A stretch of 64,000 nt of DNA from Tolypeutes matacus (Eukaryota; Chordata; Mammalia; Cingulata; Chlamyphoridae), in contig JAKSZT010004976.1 of NCBI GenBank assembly GCA_026826555.1, positions 7,820,917 to 7,884,916 on the forward strand, in the 5' to 3' direction. The translations under genes and the position numbers were made by a program. Below, piece after piece: positions 48,030-60,684 of this stretch; position 1 is the first letter of the stretch; every line of letters begins with the position of its first letter. The notes under the pieces are model-generated. The model was not told where the DNA came from, ran no database searches, and saw only the letters and a program-made list of their open reading frames with translations.

Positions 48030-48320
48030 ATACACCATGAACTATGAACCCTTTAAAATTTTCTGTATGTGCTTAAATATGAATGATTACCACACTGCAG
48101 TGCAAAGTGTAAACTACACTGTAAACTACTGAGCATGCCTAGCAGCAGTGCTTCACCATGTGCTCATCAATTGTAGCAAATGTAACACACTAATGAGGGA
48201 TGCTGTTAATGGGGGAAAGTGTGGGCGGGGAGAAGTGGGGGTATATGGGAAGCCTTCTATATTTTCAATGTATCATTTATGTAATCTAAAATTTCTTTAA
48301 AAACAAATTTTCTTTAAAAA
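48030..48320 (+). mobile_element. Xenarthran L1 3' UTR, truncated
   Basis: The last roughly 290 bp matches 5690-5920 and 19190-19440: 'GTGCAAAGTGTAAACTACAC', 'CTCATCAATTGTAGCAAATG', 'GGGGGAAAGTGTGGGCGGGG' and 'ATTTATGTAATCTAAAATTT'. It is the third member of this family in the window. Confidence 0.75.
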
Positions 48321-48324
48321 GCTT

Positions 48325-51300
48325 AAACATTCACGTATTTCATTAAACTGCAGTTCTCTAAGCAGAGGCTTAGGCATCAATTATCCTGGGTTTTTATTCT
48401 AGTCCCATCAATACACTGACAGGTAAGCAAGGCATTCCATTTCCAGTACCCAGAAAACCGAGAGAACAACTTCGTGACTATAAATTGCTTTCAACTAACG
48501 ATCACAAGAGGCTGCACCACAGCATTCTTGCTTAGCCATGGGGCAATCCTTGTGTTGGGTTCATCTCTCTCGAGAAACAAGACATTCCACTAGCGCTGCC
48601 ACCCAGCGTTGTGGCCGGTCATCAGTCACTGATCTATTCAGCTGCCACTGCTCTATCAGCCCTTCTCAACACACCTGTAATTGTATGGAGGCATTGGGCT
48701 CTGGGGAGAGCTTCCTCGCTGCTGAGGGGCGGGGGAGGTGCGGGCCTGGGGGGCGCTGCTGAGTGAGAACAGCCTCGCACAGTGGCCTCAGCAGTCAAGC
48801 CCAGTCGTCCTGCTTCCCAGCAGCTCCAGGGACACAGGCTGTAAAGTACTTTTAGCCATTTCAGTTGGGGAAGGGGGGAAAGGGGAGCCACACCTGGACC
48901 AGATGATAACAGCAGCGTCCGCACCCATCCTCTCCCGTGGATCTCCAGTGTCAGCATGCAGAAGAAGCATATGAAGACCTGGTAAAAACAGAATGTGGTA
49001 CCCTCCTGCCCTCCCAGACTCGCCCAGCATTCATTTCAATCCGTACCCCCAGGGACGGACGCCGGCGGCTCACAGGCTGTCCTTTGAGCAACACTCCTCC
49101 CAGCGACTCTGGAGACATGATCCCTGCACGCAGCACCCCCACCCCAGCAGCAGCTTCACTTCTTTGGGGTCTTCAGAGAACATGAGGAAAGCCCTGGACC
49201 CTCTCTCTCAGCTAAAGGCACTCACACACAAACATAGACACAAAACTTGGGGGGCAAGCTCAGGGCAGTTTGTGAACCCCTAAGAGCTCACCCTGACCCC
49301 CGGTATAAGGGATCCCAATTCACAGCCCACTCACCCGTCCTTACCTTCTCTTAGAGACCAGATTAAAGAAGATAAGAATGACCCCGTGCCAGTCATTAAA
49401 GATTTCACCGACACTGCAGCAGGGTGGCAAAACACCTCTGTGTAGTTAAACATTTCATCTACTGGGAAGACCTCTAAAAAAATTACAGGTGGAGCTGCAT
49501 TTTTCATCTCTATCACTTGCAGATCATTCTTTTCTCTCTATTAGTAGTACAAATGTTTTGAACAAACCTTTCTACAAAATACCACTGGCCAAACACTTTT
49601 CTACAATTGCCTGGGACTATGAAGCTCCCAATGAATTAGCTAAGAAGCTAAGAATTCCCAATTAAAACCTTGAGTCTGTATAATTAAATTACTGCTGTGC
49701 CCAGTGTTTAAATCGATGGAAGGATAAACTTTACTTCCCTCCCTTGGGAATAAAAAGGATGCTGTTAATCTTTGGCAAATCAAGTCAGTAAGATAAGGAG
49801 TTTGGATTTTCTTGTTGTTGTTTTTTAAACCCACCCACAAATAAGATTCGAAGATTGAAAGAACTAAGAACCCTGCCCCAAACCCATGCACAGGTACAAA
49901 CAAAGCACTTAAATGCAATAGCCCTTCAGTGTCCCGAGCAAATGGTTTAAAAGCAAAACAGATGTTCTGTTCTGTCTGGAGATTAGAAATGTTTTCTGTG
50001 CCAAAGGTAAAAGAAGAGAAAAATCACAGTTTTTAATTTACTTGCCATTCCTATAGCAAGGATCAAACTCTTTCTCAATTTTTGCAATTTTGACAACACA
50101 TGCTATGAATTGCAGAAGGTAAGATGAAGGACAATAAAGAAACAAATAAAGAGATCCCCAGGCAGAGGGGCTTCTTTGTCTATGCGGCACTAACTTGGAA
50201 CAACCATCTAAATGGAAACAAATTAAAATGCTCAACGAAAAGGCCATCCCTTGTTATCTCCCCAAGCAGGAAGAAGCCAGCTTGCTTGGAAGCAGGGACC
50301 AGGCTCCCGACCCTTCCTTCCAGCCAGATACCCACATCTCAGGCTGGGCGCCCCCCGGCTCCGATGAGGCACTCACTGTGGACTCCCACTGTGGGGAGCA
50401 GTGGCAGGGCTGAGTGAGGTCAGAGCCCACCTATCCTCCGTACACACCCCACTCCCCAGAGGGCTGTGCTTATTTCCCAACTCTTAAAAATGTGGAAGTT
50501 CCAACCAAAAGGGTCAACAGGCAGGTGCCAGCCTGGGCCTGCTAGGAAGCCTGCCCTGAAGCCGGCAAGGGCCCAGAACTCCATGTCCCTGGCACGCCCA
50601 CCGTGACAAATACTAAACACCAGCAGGAGCATTTTGTCTCAGGCCCCACTTCTGTTGTAGTAACGCTTCCCTGTAAACAAAGCAGGACTCTCATGCAATG
50701 TCTGTTCAGTAAATAATGTGACAAAATGGACAGGAATAATGGCATGATCTGGGTATCATTTTGGCAACCAGGCTTGGAAACAGGCCTTTGTGGCAAGTCG
50801 ACAATTTCAGCCTGGTTAGAGGCCATAGAAAACCGGAAGCTGAAGCCAACCAAAACTGTGAAGCCGGAACTTAGGAAAAGGACTCAAAAGGGAAGGCACG
50901 CATTTAAATGAGTGTTCTTTTATGAAGAAATGCAAACTTCCTGGCATCTACCTAACTCCTCCCTACAGTCAGAATACTCCTCAGTAGGTCTGTCCCTCAA
51001 AGTAAAATGGGCAGTGATTCGAGACCACCTTTGTGTAGCTGCAATGGGGTATCCCGGCAGGACCGTGCCGCCCAGTTCCTAGCCCAGCCTCCATTCCACC
51101 TGCCAGATTCCACAGGACGTATGGCTGAAAAGTGGCCCCTGCCACTGGACTTGCAAACAAGTGAAACCGAGTGGGGCTCTTTTCCCTCATCCCCCTTCTC
51201 TACTCTACATATTTCTTCCTATAGAAGCCACAAATGTTTCAATCTAGACAGTCCAAGGTTGCCAGGCACAGGGAAGGATGCTTGCTGATATGGCGAGTGT

Positions 51301-53369
51301 GCAGAGAAAATTACAGGCGGAGCGATGGCAAGATTCAGAGAAGGATAAAATTTAAAGCTCTGGTACCATTTTTCAAGGGTCAACTCAACCCAGTGATCTG
51401 CCAATAAATCCACAAGTTAATCCAAAGATGTATATTTGTTCTTTTTTTATTTCCAGCTCCTTCCCACATTTCAATCTGGTGAGGTTTTCAATCACACTAA
51501 ATAAATGAAAAGATAAATAACTGATGGTGACACTATGAACTCAGTGGGACTGGGTCTCAGAGAAGAGCCCCTCAATTACAAAATGCCAACCTCACCAGAA
51601 AAAACTCATGAGCTCCCACACACATCAGTCTCAGGCACGTGAGAGCTAGGAAAACATCCTCCCAAGGGGAGAGCATGTAAAATGAAAACAAGAACAAGAT
51701 TAAATGTCTATGGTCAGGAACGGCTCACCTGGCTGTTAAACCCTCCCCATATCTAGCCCCCCACAGAAGAATTCCGGCACCAGCAACATTTTCTAGGTAA
51801 TAATCAGGATGTTCCCACCAGAATCGTGTTCTTCCATAAAAATGCAACAGGGAAAACAGCTTCTGTTTAGTGGTCCTGCAACTGCTTTGCTTCTATGATC
51901 TGTTCCCTCTGGAAATATGTCCTGCAGAGCAAGAACTTGAAAGTCTTCTCCAGGGTCTTCTTACTGTCAGGATAGATCATGGGACCTGCAGAGCAGCCTA
52001 CAAATGCACTGGGTGGGCTGCTGATGTGGCTGTGGGAAAACAAGCAGAGGCTGCTGTGGCCAGTTCCGGAAAACAAGGATTAAGGTTGGCAAACCACCAA
52101 TTACTTTCTCCAGCCCAGAATTCACCAGCTGTAGCTGCATCATCCATAAATAGAGCTCTGGGACTCCTAAAAAAGGAGAAGCTACCCGGATTTGAAGCAC
52201 AAGTCAGAAAAACAACAAAGGAGAGTGCCTTCTGCTCTCTGCATCCTTACAGAGCAGAGAAAACCTCTGGCCCCTGGGGAGGCCTGCCCTGCTCAGCGCC
52301 AGCACCCTCGGGCCTCAGGCCCTTCCCAGGCAGCACTGCTCATGAGCCCCTGATGCGCCTCCAAGAAAAAGTGCACACTCAGCAGTTTCCTGCCTCCCAG
52401 AGCATGGCAGTGAGCAAGACATGCAGCACTTCAGGTTTAGGAAAGTGTGCATGCACAAGAAGCAGGGAAATGAGCAGATAACAGCCATTGCAAGCCATTG
52501 TGAAAGAAAGCATGTGAGAAGGCTTATGTGGGATTAAGGGAGAGATGCTGAAACTGAGACAAGAGCCCAGAGGTAGGAAACAGCTCAGCCTATTCTTAGA
52601 ACTAAGAGGAGGCAAGAGGAGGTAAAGCAGAGGGACGGTGAGAAAGATGGCTGCAGAGCAGGCGGAGAGCGCCACAGAAGCCTGGTCATTCACGCCTTGG
52701 TAAATGACTGGAAAAAAATTTAGACTGTAATCTGAACGCACTTGGAAGGCATGGGAGGGTTTTAAGGAGGAGCGTGATAGGATGGTCTTGCGACCTCGTG
52801 ACAGTTCCTAAGCTGTCCTACACCGACATCTGCCTTTCAGGTTTATGAGGCCCTCGTTCTCTCACTGAGGGCGGTGCTGGGTCCCCCACAGCATTTCTTG
52901 CTCTCTCCCTCACAGTGCCCAGCACACTGTCATATACTACTATCATATACATACACATACACACATGTACATAAATACACACATACATACCCATTGTTCA
53001 GATGGTTTAAAGAACCTATATTTTAAAGCAACTTGCCAAAAGAATGATTTTCCTGCAATGCATGCAGTTTTCACTGTTAGATTATAATTGGGGAAAATGC
53101 TTAAGAATTAAAAGCCCACTGGACAGAAATGGATGTTAATCTATCAGTAAAAACAATCTGCCTCTGGACTTCCTACCAACACGAAAAGCAAACAAATCAG
53201 CTATGTGCGCCGGGAGGAACCCCCTTCTGAGTGAGAAGGGCAGGGCCAGGCCCTTCACAGAACCTCACCACACACACCAGCGCCGCACATGCCAGCACCA
53301 CGCTGGGAAACAAGGGCCCCTTCCATGCCTACTCATCACCACCTAGTGGAAAACTAGAGGAACAAAAGC
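48325..53369. other. Longest repeat-poor stretch, no gene recognised
   Basis: About 5 kb with no recognised SINE, L1 or LTR, apart from a CA/TA-rich stretch at 52930-52990. It includes an open plus-strand frame at 51870-52481 (203 codons, no ATG at its start) and several shorter ones. None resembles a family I know. It could be intronic or conserved non-coding DNA. I see no paired splice-site and exon evidence. Confidence 0.4.
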
Positions 53370-53377
53370 GATTCCGG

Positions 53378-53565
53378 TGGGAAGCAGCTGTGGCTCAATC
53401 AGTAGAGCTCTCGTTTACCATATGGGAGGCCCCGGGCCCGGTTCCCGGGGCCTCCTGGTGAAGGCAAGCCCGCCCGCACGGCGTGGTTAGCTGACCCAGC
53501 GAGCACAAGCAGCAAGGGGGTGATAAATGAATAAATAAATAAAATCTTTAAAAAAAAAAAAAAGA
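53378..53565 (+). mobile_element. DAS-type SINE
   Basis: The head is 'GGGAAGCAGCTGTGGCTCAA', the body contains 'GGCGTGGTTAGCTGACCCAG', and the tail is 'AATAAATAAATAAAATCTTT' plus an A-run. The target-site duplication GATTCCGG is at 53370-53377 and 53566-53573. It is nearly identical to the copy at 26367-26557, so it is probably a young subfamily. Confidence 0.93.
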
Positions 53566-53573
53566 GATTCCGG

Positions 53574-54184
53574 CAATTTTCTAGTCTGAGATTTCTGGGT
53601 GTGAATTAACTGGTACAAATAATTGAAATTAGCACAGCACATTTCATGCATTTGAAGGTAAAGCTCCTAAAAGATTCAGAAGTAATGAAAATAAATACGT
53701 TTTTTTAAATACTAAAAAGTTAACATGTCTCTGCAGGGTTAAAAAAAGGCCAAGTTGTTGCTGCTGTTTTTAAACAAGAAAGCGTGTTGAATTCCTGAAG
53801 ATATAATGTGTCACTCTACTTCCAGAAAAATATTTCTAAGGGAAAAAAAAATCACTTGACCAAGATGTTTCTTCAAAGATTTAAATCAGATTAATAAGTA
53901 GAGACCAGAGAGTAACTATCAAATGAAGCCAGAGGGAGTAGCTAAAGGCAAGAGGAAAAACATGAGGGGAGTCATGGGCAGCAAGGTCCCTGGCAGTGTG
54001 CAGGAGAGGGTGGGCAACAATGGCACGAGCTGCTGGAAAATGGCCAGGAAACTAAATAGTGCAGAGGTGACTGGGGACCTTGTCCAGAGCATGTGCAGTT
54101 CAGACACCGGCGAGTGAACAAGAAAGGAGGAAATGGAGACACTTTTTAAGTGGAGTTAAGTGAGCATATTTAAAAGCCAATGTA
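53574..54184. other. Single-copy DNA
   Basis: Nothing recognised. Confidence 0.35.
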
Positions 54185-54672
54185 GTTTATGTTGTATAGA
54201 TGTTTCCACAATTAAAGAAAAAGAGCGAGACAGAAACTAGAGAGACAATGACAAATGCAATACATGGTCCTAGGCTGAATCTAATACTGGAGGAGAAAAG
54301 GCCCAAAAGGACATTATTGGGACAGATGAAAAAATGGGAATTAAACTATCAGCTTTAGATCAATGATAAAGTTCTTGAACTTGATAACTGCACTTAAGGT
54401 GGTTACATAAGTGAATATCTTCTTAGGAAATGCACATTGAAGTATTATGTGTTCAAGGAGCATAATGTATGAAACCTACTCTCAAACGTTTAGAAAACAG
54501 ATAGATGGACAGATGGATGGATGGGAAGATAGAATAATACAGCAAATGTAGCAAATGTTAAAATTGGTGCATTGGGGTGCAGGGGAAGGAATATGTTGGA
54601 GTTTCTCCGTATTTTTTAATTATTTTTGCAACGGTGCTGTAAGTTCAAAATTACTTCAAAATTAAAAGTTTA
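54185..54672 (+). mobile_element. Old L1 (L1M-type) 3' end, target of a younger L1
   Basis: 'AAAGGACATTATTGGGACAG', 'TTCTTAGGAAATGCACATTG', 'CTACTCTCAAACGTTTAGAA' and 'AAAATTACTTCAAAATTAAA' are L1M 3' UTR landmarks. Its last bases, AAAAGTTTA (54664-54672), became the target-site duplication of the younger L1 that follows. Confidence 0.75.
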
Positions 54673-55855
54673 GAGACTTCCAGGAAGATGGTGGACTAGT
54701 AAGACACAGGAATCTCTTCTCCAGAAAAAAAGCTAGAGGACAAGCTGAAACAGCCCCGAAATAGATCTTCTAGGGTTTAGGACAGCAGGTGAAGGCTGCA
54801 CACCACCCAGAGGAGAGAGGTTCAGAAGAGGGAAATCGCGACAACAGAACCGGGAGTTCCAAGTAGCAGGTTCTGCGGCTGCCGGGACCCTCCCCAACAC
54901 TCTTCAGAATTCTCGGGCCTCTGGGCCTTCGACCACAGACAAAGGGGGCTCCAGGGATCTACCGCTCCCGGAAAGGGGAGAGAGAGGGACACAGCCTTAG
55001 GCTGACTCAGGTTCTAACCTGTAAATTTGGGCTGCGGAGCCCCACGGACCCTTCCACACGGCAGTTTGCCCTGGGAGCCTGGAAGGACTGGAGAAATACG
55101 ACCCTTGCAACCTCCCTCTCTTCTAGCTTGGACTAATTGTTGAGGACTCCATAGGAGAAGGGAGAGAGAGCCTGGGGCTGACCCTGCTTTTGACTCCCAG
55201 GTTTGGTCTGCCCTGTCCCAAGAGCTCTTCCAGGCCGGGTGGGGCTGCGCCATTGTTTGCCTTGGAGCCTGCAAGGGGCTAAAGATACACAAACCTCCCA
55301 ATCTCCTCCTCTACTAACAGGGAATGATTGTTGAGGATTCAGAAGGAAGTGGAAATATTTCCTAGATGGGAAAAGGGGGGCGCTTCGAGAGAAGTCTGGA
55401 TAACTGTCTCAGAAAGCTTGAATTACAAGGCTCTTAGCCCCCAGACAGGAAGCTCTATCACATTGATCTGGCCTGTGTCAAAACAAATATGCTCCGACCA
55501 GGCATTGAATTGAGAGCTGCAAACAAGTGCCATCTCCTGGCAGACCAAGGACGTGCACATAATAAAATTAATAACTAAGAGAGGCTTTTCCTGGCCTCTA
55601 TAGCCTCCCTGCCCAAGGCCCTAGGAAACGACTCTACAACCAATTACTGGGTCCAGTGCCCAGTTTTGAGCAACCAGCAGAACAATCCTATCAATGAAGG
55701 TTAAGCCAAAAATAAAAGAGGTATGGTAACTCACAGCCTCCTGTCACTAAAACCCCATAAAAGAGAAAGAGATAGAGCATCTAAGTAAAATACAAACTAA
55801 CCAGATACCTAAGTATCAGCAAAAAATTACTAGCCATACTAAGAAAATAGAAGAC
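54673..55855 (+). promoter_or_regulatory. L1 5' UTR with two tandem monomers
   Basis: This GC-rich 1.18-kb leader starts 'GAGACTTCCAGGAAGATGG'. The AAGATGG near 54685 resembles the YY1-type element at L1 starts. Two imperfect units of about 190 bp follow. Matching points are 'GGAGAGAGAG' at 54977 and 55161, 'TTTGCCCTGGGAGCC' at 55065 versus 'TTTGCCTTGGAGCC' at 55256, and 'ATTGTTGAGGACTC' at 55136 versus 'ATTGTTGAGGATTC' at 55327. By analogy with rodent L1 monomers this is probably the internal promoter; that function is inferred. Confidence 0.75.
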
Positions 55856-56793
55856 ATGCCCAAGAAAAGGAATCCAGCAAAGTCCCAGAAGACATGTAGA
55901 ATTTGAGAGAACTAATCAGTGAGATGAGCACAAATTTCCAAAATCAAATTACTGAGATGAAAGAGAATATAGTTAAATAGATAAATGACATCAAGAAGTC
56001 ATTGAGCGAACGCAAAGAAGAATTTGAAATCCTGAACAGAAAAGTAACGGAGTTCATGGGAATGAAAGACACAATAGGTAAAGTCAAAAATACATTTAAG
56101 GCATACAACAGCAGACTCGAAATGATAGAAGAAAGAATAAGTGATACTGAAGACAGAGCAGCTAAAATTGAAGAGAGAAAAGAAGAGAGAGAGAAAACAA
56201 TGGGAAAAATTGAGCAGGGGCTCAGAGAGTTAAATGACAACACAAAACGCAACAACATACGTGTCATGGGAGTTGAAGAAGGGGAAGAGAAAGGAAAAGG
56301 GGCAGAAAGAGTATTTGAGGAAATAATAGCTGAAAATTTCCCAACTCTCATGAAAGAAATGAACTTATATGTCCAAGAAGCACACCGTACCCCAATCAGA
56401 ATAAATCCAAATAGACCTACGCCAAGACACCTACTATTCAGAATGTCAAATGTAAAAGATGAAGAGAAAATTCTCAGAGCAGCAAGAGAGAAGCAAACGA
56501 TCATGTACAAAGGACGTCCAGTAAGACTTAATGCAGAATTCTCTTCAGAAACCATGGAGGCGAAAAGACAGTGGTATGATACAATTAGGAAACTGAAGGA
56601 GAAAAACTGCCAGCCGAAAATTCTTTATCCAGCAAAACTGTCCTTCAAATATGAAGGTGAATATAAAGTATTCACAAACAAACAGAAACTAAGAGAGTTT
56701 GCAAAAAAGAATCCACCTTTGCAGGAAATATTAAAGGAAGCCTTAGAACCTGAAAGAAAAAGACAGGAGAGAGAGGCTTGGAGGAGAGAATAG
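55856..56793 (+). pseudogene. L1 ORF1 pseudogene (ORF1p, RNA chaperone)
   Basis: ORF1p coats L1 RNA as a coiled-coil trimer with an RRM and a C-terminal domain. The likely original start is the ATG at 55856 ('MPKKRNPAKSQK'). The frame shifts soon after it, and in-frame TAG codons occur at 55897-55899 and 55978-55980. From 55981 to the TAG at 56791 the frame is open. It encodes a lysine/glutamate-rich coiled coil, then the RRM region ('NNIRVMGVEEGEE') and the conserved 'TPRHLLFRMSNVKDEEKILR' and 'YPAKLSFKYEGE' stretches typical of L1 ORF1. The N-terminal lesions make it non-functional as full-length ORF1p. Confidence 0.9.
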
Positions 56794-56874
56794 AAGAAAG
56801 AAAAGCAGAAAGGATAAGCAAAAGAATAAAAAGAGAGATAAAAATAAGATGACATATGAAAACCAAAGAATACA

Positions 56875-59800
56875 ATGGAGGAAATAAATAGTGCATTTTC
56901 AGTAATATCATTGAATGTGAATGGATTAAATTCCCCAATCAAAAGATACAGGCTGACAGAATGGATAAAAAAACATGAGCCATCCATATGCTGCTTACAA
57001 GAAACTCACCTCAGACACAAGGATACAAACCGGCTGAAAGTAAAAGGTTGGGAAAAGATACTCCATGCGAAGAGTAAACAGAAAAGAGCAGGGGTAGCTA
57101 TACTAATATCACACAAAACAGACTTCAAATGCAAAAAAGTGATAAGAGATGCGGAAGGCCATTATATATTAATAAAAGGGACGATCCTCCAGGAAGATAA
57201 AACAGTCATAAATATCTACACACCTAACCAGGGTGCCCCAAAATATATGAAACAATCTCTGGCAAAACTAAAGGGAGAAATAGACATTTCTACAGTAATC
57301 GTTGGAGATTTCAACACCCCTCTCACATCATTAGCTAGAACAACTAGATAGAAGATCAACAAGGAAACAGAGAACTTGAACAATATGATAAACAAGTTGG
57401 ACCTAACAGACATATACAGAACACTGCATCCAAACTCAGCGGGTTATACATTCTTCTCAAATGCCCATGGATCTTTCTCCAGGATAGACCACATGTTAGG
57501 TCACAATACAGCTCTCAATAAATATAAAAAGATTGAAATTATACAAAGCACCTTCTCAGATCATAATGGAATGAAACTAGAAATCAATAACAGACCAGAA
57601 AAAAGTAAATTTGCACATGTGTGGAGACTGAACAACACACTCCTAAATATTCGGTGGGTCAAAGAAGAAATTGCAAGTGAAATCAGTAAATATATTGAGA
57701 CATGAAAATGAGAACACAACGTATCAAAACTTATGGGATACAGCGAAGGCAGTCTTGAGAGGGAAATTTATAGCCCTAAATGCCTATATTAAAAAACAAG
57801 AAAGAGCTAAACTCAAAGATTTAACTGAACAACTTGAGAAACTAGACAAAGAACAGCAAACCAATCCTAAAGTAAGCAGAAGGAAAGAAATAATAAAGAT
57901 TAGAGCAGAAATGAATGAAAATGAGAACAGAAAAGCAATAGAGAAAATCAACAAAACCAAAAGCTGGTTCTTTGAGAAGATCAATAAAATTGACAAAGCC
58001 CTTGCTAGACTAACAAAGAAAAAAAGAGAGAAGATGCAAATAAATACAATCAGAAATGAAAGGGGGGAAATTACAAATGACCTCACAGAAATAAAAAGAA
58101 TCATAAGAAGATATTATGAGAAACTATATGCCAACAAACTAGACAACCTGGATGAAATGGACAAATTTCTAGAAACTCACAACCAACCTACACTGACACA
58201 ACAAGAAATACAAGAACTTAACAAACCAATCACAATTAAGGAGACTGAATCCGTCATCAATAATCTCCCAGCAAAGAAAAGTCCAGGACCAGATGGCTTC
58301 ACAGGTGAGTTCTACCAAGCATTTCTAAAAGAATTAACACCTATCCTGTTTAAACTCTTCCAAAAAATTGAAGAGGAGGGAAAATTACCCAACACATTTT
58401 ATGAAGCCAACATCACCCTAATACCAAAGCCAGATAAAGATTCCACAGGAAAAGAAAATTACAGACCAATCTCTCTAATGAACATGGATGCAAAAATTTT
58501 CAACAAAATACTTGCAAATCGAATCCAACAGCATATCAAAAGACTTATACATCACGACCAAGTGGGATTTATTCCTGGTATGCAAGACTGGTTCAACATA
58601 AGAAAATCAATCAATGTAATACACCACATTAACAAATTGAAGGAAAAAAAACCACATGATCATCTCAATAGATGCAGAAAAGGCATTCGACAAAATCCAG
58701 CATCCTTTTTTGATAAAAATACTTCAAAAGATAGGAATAAAAGGAAAATTCCTCAATATGATAAAAGGCAGGTATGAAAAACACACAGCCAACATCATAC
58801 TCAATGGGGAAAGGTTGAAAGCTTTCCCCCTAAGATCAGGAACAAGACAAGGATGCCCACTGTCACCATTGTTATTCAACATTATACTAGAAGTTCTAGC
58901 GAGGGCAATTAGACAGACAAAAAAATTAAAGGCGTCCAAATAGGAAAAGAGGAAGTTAAACTCTGTTTGCGGATGACATGATCCTGTACTTAGAAAATCC
59001 TGACGTATCCACAACAAAGCTACTTGAACTAATGAGTTCAGCAAAGTGGCAGGATACAAGATCAACATGCAAAAATCAGTAATGTTTTTGTACACTAGTA
59101 CTGAACAATCTGAGGAGGATATCAGGAAGAAAATTCCATTTTCAACAGCAACAAAAAGACTCAAATACCTGGGAGTTAATTTAACCAAAGAAGTACAGGA
59201 CCTATATGCAGAAAACTACAAAACAATGCTAAAAGAAATTTAAAAAGACCTAAACAAATGGAAAGACATTCCGTGTTCATGGATTGGAAGAATAAATATC
59301 ATGAAGATGTCAATCTTGCCCAAACTGATTTATAGATTCAATGCAATACCAATCAAAATCCAAACAGCTTACTTTACAGAATTAGAGAAGGCAATTATCA
59401 AATTTATATGTAAGGGTAAGTGCACCCGAATAGCCAAAAGTATTCTAAAAAAGAAGAGCGATGTAAGAGGAATTTCACTGCCTAACCTTGAAACATATTA
59501 CAAAGCTACAGTGGTCAAAACAGCATGATACTGGCATAAAGATAGACATATCAATCAGTGGAATAGAATTGAGAATCCAGAAATACACCCTCACCTATAC
59601 AGTCAACTGGTTTTTGACAAACCTACCAAGCCCACGCTAATGGGAAAAAAAAGTCTCTTCAACAAATGGTGTTGGGAGAACTGGATATCTATAAACAAAA
59701 GAATGAAAGAGGACCCCTATCTCACCCCCTATACAAGAATCAACTCAAAATGGATCAAAGATCTAAATATAAAAGCCAGGACCATAAAACTACTAGAAGA

Positions 59801-60684
59801 AATTGTAGGGAAACATTTTCAACACCTTGTAGTAGGTGGTGGTTTCTTGGACCTTACACTCAAAGCACGTGCAACAAAAGAAAAATTAGATCAATGGGAC
59901 CTCCTCAAAATTAAACACTTTTGCACCTCTCAGGACTTTGTCAGAAGGGTGAAAAGGCAGCCAACTCAATAGGAAAAAATATTTGGAAATCACATATCTG
60001 GTAAGGGTTTAATATCCAGGATATATAGAGAGATGTTACAACTCAACAATAAAAAGACAAATGACCCAATTAAAAAATGGGCAAAAGACTTGAATAGACA
60101 TTTCTCCAAAGAAGAAATACAAATGGCAAAAAAAACATATGAAGAAATGCTCAACATCACTCATGATTAAGGAAATGCAAATCAAAACTACAATGAGATA
60201 TCATTTCACACCTATCAGAATGGCCACTATGAAAAAGACAGAGAACTACAAGTGTTGGAGAGGATGTGGAGAGATAGGAACACTTCTTCATTGTTGGTGG
60301 GAATGTAGGATGGTATAACCACTATGGAGGACTGTTTGGCAGTTCCTGAAGAAGATGAATATAGACTTACCACGTGACCCTGCAATACCACTACTGGGTA
60401 TATACCCAGAAGAACTGAGAGCAGTGACACGAACAGACATCTGCACACCGATGTTCATAGCCACATTATTCACCATTGCCAAAAGTTGGAAACAACCCAC
60501 GTGTCCATCAACAGATGAATGGATAAACAAACTATGGTCTATTCACACAATGGAATATTATGCAGCTGTAAGAAGAAATGAAGTCATAAAGCATATGGCA
60601 ACATGGATGAACCTGGAGGACATTATGTTGAATGAAGCAAGCCAGACACAAAAGGACAAATACTGTATGAATGCGTTACTATGA
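56875..60684 (+). pseudogene. L1 ORF2 pseudogene (endonuclease / reverse transcriptase)
   Basis: ORF2p nicks target DNA and reverse-transcribes L1 RNA there. The ATG at 56875 opens an AP-like endonuclease domain: the 'LNVNG' Asn region, 'QETHL' (56998-57012), 'GDFNTP' (57304-57321) and 'SDHNG' (57556-57570) are all visible. A TAG at 57349-57351 interrupts it. RT follows after a frameshift near 57.70 kb, with '[13 protein letters not shown]' and 'LIPKPDKD'. The catalytic FADD is encoded at 58966-58977, but in a frame different from its flanks. Further lesions are frameshifts near 58.64, 58.93, 58.96, 59.04 and 59.97-60.35 kb and stops near 59241 and 59527. The C-terminus reaches 'TQKDKYCMNALL' at 60684. 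It is non-functional. Confidence 0.92.

Noticed and set aside
55944..56555. Minus-strand frame of 203 codons opposite L1 ORF1, with apparent membrane-like segments.
   Set aside because: It is the complement of a lysine/glutamate-rich coiled-coil gene, which automatically gives hydrophobic Ser/Phe/Ile-rich antisense translations.
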